Origin: an uncultured Bacilli bacterium
GTDB lineage: Bacteria; Bacillota_I; Bacilli_A; RF39; UBA660
Direction of reading: 5' to 3'
DNA: 11,532 bases
Assembly (NCBI GenBank): GCA_947632355.1
Contig: CANROY010000036.1
Location: 1 to 11,532 of the forward strand
The notes below the pieces were generated by a model. That model had not been told where the DNA came from. It made no database searches and was given only the letters and a program-made list of their open reading frames with translations. A program made the translations under genes and the position numbers. Below, piece after piece: positions 7,517 to 11,532 of the stretch; position 1 is the stretch's first letter, and every line of letters begins with the position of its first letter.

Positions 7517-8056
7517 GTGAAAAAGTTTAAGAAATTGTTACTTGTCTTAAGTGTACTTGCTTTACTTCCTCTTGGGGTATCTGCAAAAGACAAGGTAAAT
7601 GTATATTTATTTAAGAAGGAAGGATGTCCACGTTGTGCAGAAGCATTAGAATTCTTTAATGGACTAGATGAAGAATACAAAAGTTATTTTAATTTAGTCA
7701 TCAAAGATGTTTCTAAAACGGATACAAATGCTCTTCTAAAAAAAGTTGTCAATCATTTTAAAGTCAATATGAAAGGGGTTCCATTTATGGTGATTGGAAA
7801 CCAAACTTATGAAGGCTTCAAAGTTGGTGAAACAGAAGAACAATTAAAAACAGCCATAAAAACGAATTACGAAAATGAAACACGTGATGTTGTTGCTTCC
7901 TTAATGGTAAATAAGAAAAAGAATTCAAGTAGTATCATATGGATTCTTCTAGCTATCATCGTTGGTATCGGTTTTCTAATGGTTATGGCCAAAGACAACA
8001 AAAAAGAAGTTGCTCCAAAGAAGAAGGCAACTTCTAAAAAGAATAGTAAAAAATAA
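7517..8056 (+). CDS. secreted, membrane-tethered thioredoxin-fold protein
   Basis: Probable extracytoplasmic thiol-disulfide protein of 179 aa. The N-terminus KKFKKLLLVLSVLALLPLGV followed by SA-KD is a signal peptide with cleavage after VSA. The thioredoxin-like fold follows: a beta strand VNVYLFKKEGCPRC with the redox pair Cys37 and Cys40 (CPRC), and a cis-Pro-like GVPFMVIG. A membrane helix (SIIWILLAIIVGIGFLMVMA) and a Lys-rich tail anchor the C-terminus with the tail inside. An in-frame ATG at 7511 touches the ribosome site GAGGG (7506-7510), so the GTG at 7517 is favoured. The exact substrate is unknown. The last Lys codons and stop lie inside the downstream terminator stem. Confidence 0.88.
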   Translation: MKKFKKLLLVLSVLALLPLGVSAKDKVNVYLFKKEGCPRCAEALEFFNGLDEEYKSYFNLVIKDVSKTDTNALLKKVVNHFKVNMKGVPFMVIGNQTYEGFKVGETEEQLKTAIKTNYENETRDVVASLMVNKKKNSSSIIWILLAIIVGIGFLMVMAKDNKKEVAPKKKATSKKNSKK

Positions 8057-8080
8057 AGTCCTCAAAAAACTTTATTTTTT
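8048..8080. terminator. bidirectional terminator shared by two convergent genes
   Basis: AAAAAATAAAGT (8048-8059) and ACTTTATTTTTT (8069-8080) form a perfect 12-bp stem with a nine-base loop, with A/T runs giving a U-tract in either direction. Both stop codons, 8054-8056 on plus and 8072-8074 on minus, lie inside the stem. Confidence 0.8.
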
Positions 8081-8611
8081 ATTTTCTAAAAATAAACTTA
8101 CAAAATCCGTAATACTAGATACGATAAATAAAGCACCGACAATTTGTAAAACGATATTTTCCGCAAGTATTGTATAAAGACCCATACCGATTAAAACGAT
8201 AGCAATCACTAAAGTAACATAATTACGCATTTGAATAGAAAGTATGAAATTACGTAATCCATTAAAGATTAAAATAATTCCAATAATAAAACGTAAGAAT
8301 GTTTCTAAAGCACCTGATAGAATCAAAATCACAATCCCAATAAAAAGGGCACTCGTTCCTAAAACAAACAAACTACTATCTTCAATATGCATATCTTTTT
8401 TCATTTTAAAATAACGAATGAGATAGTAAAGTCCAATAAGAAGAAACACACCACCAATCATATAAAAGACAATTATGACCGCTTTCGTTGAATTCGTAAG
8501 TAAAATAATACCTAGAATTAAAGAAAGAATGGCACTAATCATTTTGGTATCTTTACTTCCTCTATCTTCTCCTTTTTTTGGTTTAATTAAGGTTACTTTT
8601 TCTTTTTTCAT
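8072..8611 (-). CDS. DUF308/HdeD-like membrane protein
   Basis: A 179-aa protein with six regularly spaced hydrophobic helices in three pairs, starting at about ISAILSLILGIILL, each with Gly-rich faces, behind a basic cytoplasmic N-terminus of about 25 residues. This pattern fits the DUF308 (HdeD acid-resistance membrane protein) family, whose molecular role in Gram-positives is not established. No enzyme motif. The ATG at 8611 is chosen over an in-frame GTG at 8614; both follow AAAGGAAA. It has its own promoter at 8634-8662, divergent from the next operon, and is convergent with the thioredoxin-fold gene. Confidence 0.85.
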   Translation of the reverse strand: MKKEKVTLIKPKKGEDRGSKDTKMISAILSLILGIILLTNSTKAVIIVFYMIGGVFLLIGLYYLIRYFKMKKDMHIEDSSLFVLGTSALFIGIVILILSGALETFLRFIIGIILIFNGLRNFILSIQMRNYVTLVIAIVLIGMGLYTILAENIVLQIVGALFIVSSITDFVSLFLENKK

Positions 8612-8633
8612 CACAACATTTCCTTTCTACTTA

Positions 8634-8662
8634 ATCATACTTTGATTTTTTTTAATAATCAA
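8634..8662 (-). promoter_or_regulatory. promoter of the DUF308-like gene
   Basis: On the minus strand, TTGATT (8657-8662), a 17-base spacer containing an A8 run, and TATGAT (8634-8639). TTGATT and its inverse AATCAA flank the T8/A8 run as a small dyad. Position just upstream of the start supports it. Confidence 0.6.
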
Positions 8663-8683
8663 GTAGCAAAATCAAATTAGACG

Positions 8684-8692
8684 TGATATAAT
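8684..8692 (+). promoter_or_regulatory. promoter of the 8720-10791 operon, extended -10
   Basis: TGA followed by consensus TATAAT (8687-8692), 27 bases before the ATG at 8720 and followed by the ribosome site GGGGA (8707-8711). The -35 (TAGCAA, 8664-8669) is weak. Confidence 0.65.
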
Positions 8693-8719
8693 GTTAACAG
8701 AATAAAGGGGACATATAAA

Positions 8720-10477
8720 ATGTTAGTAAAAGATGATGTACTAAGTATCTTAAAAAAATATGGATACAATTCTTTAAATCGTGCACCGTTTTTATACCAA
8801 GAAAAGAAAAAAATTGGTATTTATTTTGTATGGCCTCATAAACATTATGGCAATCTAGAACGTGTTTTATTTTTTGATACACTTGAAGAAGTAGAAGAAG
8901 AAGTTTATAAATATTGGTGGTTTATGAACAATAAAAAGAAATTTCCTATACTTGTAGAATTTGATGATTATGAAACAAAGAGTCCAAACGTTATTTATAC
9001 TTATAAAGAAACACCTCTTACAATAGATAATATTAAAAATTTACAAGAAAACATTTCTTATTTTAAAGATCCAAAAGATACGATAAAGAAAAAAGAATTA
9101 TTACGTACTGCTACAATTTTGATTTTAATCATGAAAGAAAAATTGGGTTTACAAAATGCAACTTACCATAAAGTACAAGAAATGAAAGATACGTATCAAA
9201 ATTTAAAAAGCGATTATAAAAATAAATTAAGTTTATATAAAAAAGGAATTCCAGAAGAAACCGATACGATTTCATCTATTAAAGAAGAAAGAGATGAAAG
9301 TGAAGTTTTATTATTACAACTACGTGATGAACTAGGTGCTTTAAAAACAGTAGAGGATATTCGTAATTTTATTAGTTCTTTATATACCTATCTTATTAAT
9401 ATAGAAAGTAGTACAGCAAGCATTCAAAATACTTATCTTTTAAATCGTTATCCTTTTGAAATTGTGGATTTACGTAAAAAAATTGCTATTCTAGAGGAAG
9501 CCTTAAAAGAAAAGAAAAAACTATTTCAAACCAAACAAGACCCATATGTTCTTCTATCTTCTGTGGATAACTTAAGTCAATGTAAAAAGATGGTAGATGT
9601 AAAAACATATGTTGAAAAAGAAAAAAAGCAAATTCAAGAAAAGTATCAAAATCGTGAAGATATCGATGAAACGGTTTTAGGAGATTATCTTGTTAGTTTT
9701 GAAAAATTAAATATTGAATTACCTCCAATGATTGAGAACAATTATTATGAAGAATTTGATAAAGAAGATTTAGTCAATACTTTAAAAAATACGTTTGCAG
9801 AATTAAGTGAAAAAGAAAAATCAGCTTGCTACATTGCTTCTTCCTTTTTAAGAGAATGTTTAACGATTCTAATTAAACACAATGCCGATACAGAATTAAA
9901 CATTAATGAAGTGATTAGTAAACTTGTTTTAGAAAATCAAATTCGACATTTTAATGAAGCCTATACAATATTAGATGATTACAACAATGCTAAAATTCGT
10001 GTAAAATACTTTCCTATTATTAAAATGAGAACATTTGAAACGTTTATGAATTCTTTAGTAGAAGTGATTGGTATTTTAAAAAATTTAAAACAAACTTTAA
10101 ATAAGAGTTTCTATGCTTACTATATTGACCGTGAGAAAGAAATCATTAACTTGTACTTAAAAAATATTTGTCATCTAAATAAGAAGACTTCTTACATTGC
10201 TCGTTTTATGCCAAATGTTCCAATCTATTACTCTCCCATTTCGATTACAAGACAATTAGATATAGTGAATAACAATGAGTTAGTGGAAAGACCAAATGAT
10301 ACCATATTTATTCTAAAAGAGAATGTTACCATTAAAACAAGTGAAGAACATAAAACTGTTGTCTATTATGAAAAAGACAAAACAAGGAAAAAAGAGTATA
10401 TGATTGTAGAATCTTTAAAAGAAAAAAATAGATGTACGTATTATGAAGATAGGATTTATAATAGAGATGGTGAATAA
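8720..10477 (+). CDS. uncharacterised 585-aa coiled-coil protein
   Basis: I do not recognise a family. There is no signal peptide and no membrane helix, so it is probably cytoplasmic. Residues 1-110 look like a compact alpha/beta domain with many aromatics (IGIYFVWPHKHYGN, EEEVYKYWWFM, ILVEFDDYE). Residues of about 150-205 and 250-330 are Lys/Glu-rich heptad-like helices, likely coiled coil, and 340-495 is further helix. The last 85 residues (from MPNVPIYYSPISI) are beta-rich, with TIFILKENVTI and a YYEKDKTRKKEYMI strand pair. There are no Walker, protease or nuclease motifs that I can see. It is first in a two-gene operon; the next ATG is two bases after its stop. A scaffold or membrane-partner role with the downstream protein is inference only. 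Confidence 0.88.
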   Translation: MLVKDDVLSILKKYGYNSLNRAPFLYQEKKKIGIYFVWPHKHYGNLERVLFFDTLEEVEEEVYKYWWFMNNKKKFPILVEFDDYETKSPNVIYTYKETPLTIDNIKNLQENISYFKDPKDTIKKKELLRTATILILIMKEKLGLQNATYHKVQEMKDTYQNLKSDYKNKLSLYKKGIPEETDTISSIKEERDESEVLLLQLRDELGALKTVEDIRNFISSLYTYLINIESSTASIQNTYLLNRYPFEIVDLRKKIAILEEALKEKKKLFQTKQDPYVLLSSVDNLSQCKKMVDVKTYVEKEKKQIQEKYQNREDIDETVLGDYLVSFEKLNIELPPMIENNYYEEFDKEDLVNTLKNTFAELSEKEKSACYIASSFLRECLTILIKHNADTELNINEVISKLVLENQIRHFNEAYTILDDYNNAKIRVKYFPIIKMRTFETFMNSLVEVIGILKNLKQTLNKSFYAYYIDREKEIINLYLKNICHLNKKTSYIARFMPNVPIYYSPISITRQLDIVNNNELVERPNDTIFILKENVTIKTSEEHKTVVYYEKDKTRKKEYMIVESLKEKNRCTYYEDRIYNRDGE

Positions 10478-10479
10478 AA

Positions 10480-10791
10480 ATGAAAAAAGAATTTTGGTTA
10501 AAAAGATTTTATAATGAATTAGTAGATTTAAGTACCATATTAAAAAATAGTGATGGGAAAGCAAGAATGCGTATTATACTTGATTTACTTTTCTTAGTAG
10601 TTATTACTTGTATTTTAAAAATACCATTTATCTTTATTCGAGATTTAGGGGATAATGTCATTGAAGCATTACTTTCTAGTGATACTTCTCTATTTGCACT
10701 ATGGGGATTACTACTAGAACTTGTTTATGTCGTTGTTGCTTTATCCTTCTTTATTAAAACGTTTGAAAAGTGGTTTAAAAATATGAAGTAA
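10480..10791 (+). CDS. small two-helix membrane protein
   Basis: A 103-aa protein, unrecognised. A basic amphipathic N-terminus (MKKEFWLKRFYNEL) is followed by two membrane helices (LDLLFLVVITCILKIPFIFI and LWGLLLELVYVVVALSFFI) joined by a loop of about 30 residues, then a basic end (KWFKNMK), so both ends are probably cytoplasmic. Its ribosome site (GGTGA) lies within the last codons of the preceding gene and the ATG is two bases past that stop, indicating translational coupling. Likely a membrane partner of the 585-aa protein. Confidence 0.8.
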   Translation: MKKEFWLKRFYNELVDLSTILKNSDGKARMRIILDLLFLVVITCILKIPFIFIRDLGDNVIEALLSSDTSLFALWGLLLELVYVVVALSFFIKTFEKWFKNMK

Positions 10792-10814
10792 AGAGAAGAT
10801 TTTCTCTTTTTTTT
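10790..10814 (+). terminator. terminator of the 8720-10791 operon
   Basis: AAAGAGAA (10790-10797) pairs with TTCTCTTT (10802-10809) around a four-base loop, and the T-run continues to 10814. It overlaps the stop codon of the membrane protein gene. Confidence 0.8.
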
Positions 10815-11053
10815 AGGCTTCATTTAAATATAAAAATTATACATTTTATTGCAAATATATATAAAATATATTATTCAATATAAAAACGAAGTATAATCGC
10901 TTCTTTTTAGCACTTCTTTGACACCTCAACTATACAAAAAAATGTCAAGAAACTTCTTGCAAACTTCTAGGTTTTGTTGTATACTTTTACAAGTGTTTAA
11001 AAAGGAAGTGTTAGTCTGAAAAGAAAAACAAAATTTATTTTATAAAAAATAGT
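10815..11053. other. noncoding flank of the IS110 element with inverted repeats
   Basis: No gene is visible here. It holds a hairpin, AAAACGAAG (10883-10891) with CTTCTTTTT (10900-10908). Nested repeats follow: TTGACA (10918) inverse to TGTCAA (10943), a CAAGAA-AC-TTCTTG palindrome at 10946-10959, and TATACAA (10931) inverse to TTGTATA (10977). IS110-type elements lack clear terminal inverted repeats and carry a structured noncoding end that yields a bridge RNA. This stretch lies 3' of the transposase and could contain the element's end. Neither the boundary nor an RNA is demonstrated. Confidence 0.35.
10957..10985 (+). promoter_or_regulatory. promoter-like site antisense to the transposase
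   Basis: TTGCAA (10957-10962), exactly 17 bases, then TATACT (10980-10985). A transcript would run toward the transposase 3' end. AAAAGGAAG follows at about 11001-11009, but no ATG frame of any length does. It may drive an antisense RNA, or be the stranded promoter of a gene cut by the insertion. Confidence 0.4.
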
Positions 11054-11079
11054 AAAAAAGGGCAGACTTCCCCTTACCC
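11054..11079 (-). terminator. candidate terminator of the transposase transcript
   Basis: On the minus strand, 16 bases after the stop, GGGTAAG (11073-11079) can pair with CTGCCC (11060-11065) using one G-U pair and one bulge, followed by T6 (11054-11059). The G-U pair works only in the minus-strand RNA. It is the only GC-rich stem in this flank. Confidence 0.5.
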
Positions 11080-11094
11080 CAAGAAAGTCACAAA

Positions 11095-11532
11095 TTAAAC
11101 AGATGAATTGTTGGCATTCTGATTAATTAAATCAATTAGTTCATTAGATGTAAGACCAAGAGATAATAATTGTTTAAGTGATTGATTGAAATTATTTTTA
11201 GTGTATTTAATTCTATCTTTAATAGGTGTTTCAACAGATGCTAAATCAACAGGATTCCAAACTTCACCAGTAAGAAACATATGATAGATAGCTACTAAAA
11301 TTTTTCTAGCAATTGCAATGTAAGCACGTTTTTTACCACGGCGTTTAGAAATTTTATCAAACTTCTTGGCATAGTAAGGATTTGCTTTATCTTTAATAGC
11401 ATTGTGAGCAACTTCAACAAGATAAGGTTTAAGATAAACACCAGCACGAGAAATTTTAACAGATTTCTTCTTGCCAGCAGATTCATTACAACCAGGAGCA
11501 AGACCAGCCCAAGAAGTAAGACGATAATGAGA
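11095..11532 (-). CDS. IS110-family transposase, C-terminal part (cut by window edge)
   Basis: Reading the minus strand from 11532 gives 145 codons without a stop until TAA at 11095-11097; the start lies beyond the window. The first visible residues, RLTSWAGLAPG then NESAGKKKSVKISRAG, then YLKPYLVEVAHNAI, are the core of the Transposase_20 domain (IS110/IS1111/IS902). KRRGKKRAYIAIARKILVAIYHM follows, the usual C-terminal helix of the family. The DEDD RuvC-like domain would be upstream, outside the window. Ser18 in NESAGK is a candidate for the conserved catalytic Ser of this domain. IS110 enzymes recombine DNA guided by a bridge RNA. No frameshift is seen, so the element may be intact. Confidence 0.92.
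   Translation of the reverse strand, partial: SHYRLTSWAGLAPGCNESAGKKKSVKISRAGVYLKPYLVEVAHNAIKDKANPYYAKKFDKISKRRGKKRAYIAIARKILVAIYHMFLTGEVWNPVDLASVETPIKDRIKYTKNNFNQSLKQLLSLGLTSNELIDLINQNANNSSV

Larger units (their letters stand above)
11054..11532 (-). mobile_element. IS110-family insertion sequence, partial
   Basis: Called from the C-terminal half of the transposase at 11095-11532. The inner boundary is not defined: it may lie anywhere between about 10815 and 11090, since this family lacks obvious terminal inverted repeats and often makes no target duplication. The other end is outside the window. Confidence 0.7.

Noticed and set aside
7471..7680. Minus-strand open frame over the thioredoxin-fold gene start.
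   Set aside because: Antisense to a well-supported signal peptide and CPRC motif; a shadow frame.
8694..8882. Minus-strand open frame at the start of the 585-aa gene.
   Set aside because: Overlaps a gene with clear promoter and ribosome site; no start signals of its own.
11014..11043. Tiny plus-strand peptide from a CTG behind GGAAG.
   Set aside because: Nine codons from a rare start codon; nothing supports translation.
11295..11501. Separate 68-codon minus-strand frame next to the transposase.
   Set aside because: It is in a different frame from the transposase, which reads unbroken from 11532 to 11095; no real frameshift is present.
1..11532. CRISPR array, tRNA or rRNA genes.
   Set aside because: No regularly spaced repeats and no recognisable tRNA or rRNA sequence were found by eye on either strand.

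Overview
The window is strongly AT-rich, uses the standard code (TGG for Trp, no in-frame TGA), and has AGGAGG-like ribosome sites and UvrA/Lgt proteins of Bacillota type. A CotF-like spore coat pair, a Lys-rich surface protein style and very low GC suggest a gut-type Bacilli lineage (Erysipelotrichales or an RF39-like group). The exact taxon cannot be read from the sequence.

Layout. Positions 1-3935 are housekeeping: uvrA (nucleotide excision repair) and lgt (lipoprotein lipidation). A terminator built from two copies of one palindrome separates them. In many Bacillota hprK lies between or beside these genes; here it is absent.

Positions 4000-7443 form an accessory surface-protein module. 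A membrane-anchored surface protein gene has a good promoter, ribosome site and ATG at 4026. A run of ten G at 4070-4079 puts its start codon out of frame with the 453-codon body. Losing one G would restore a protein of about 471 aa, so this is a strong candidate for slipped-strand phase variation, captured in the OFF state. Two short genes follow, the second CotF-like. Facing them on the minus strand is a paralogue with the same N-terminal anchor and a different ectodomain. Its promoter contains a perfect TACGCG-n3-CGCGTA palindrome in the -35/-10 spacer. Next to that promoter, pointing away, is a small XRE-type regulator, the obvious candidate to bind it. The two related surface proteins thus appear to be controlled in two ways: one by a DNA switch, one by a local repressor.

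Positions 7488-8614 hold a secreted, membrane-tethered thioredoxin-fold protein with a CPRC motif and, convergent to it, a six-helix DUF308/HdeD-like membrane protein. Both genes end inside one bidirectional terminator hairpin.

Positions 8684-10814 are a two-gene operon: a 585-aa helical/coiled-coil soluble protein that I do not recognise, and a translationally coupled 103-aa two-helix membrane protein, closed by a terminator.

From 11095 to the window end lies the C-terminal part of an IS110-family transposase on the minus strand. The roughly 280 bases beside it hold inverted repeats, a candidate terminator and a promoter-like site, but no convincing gene.
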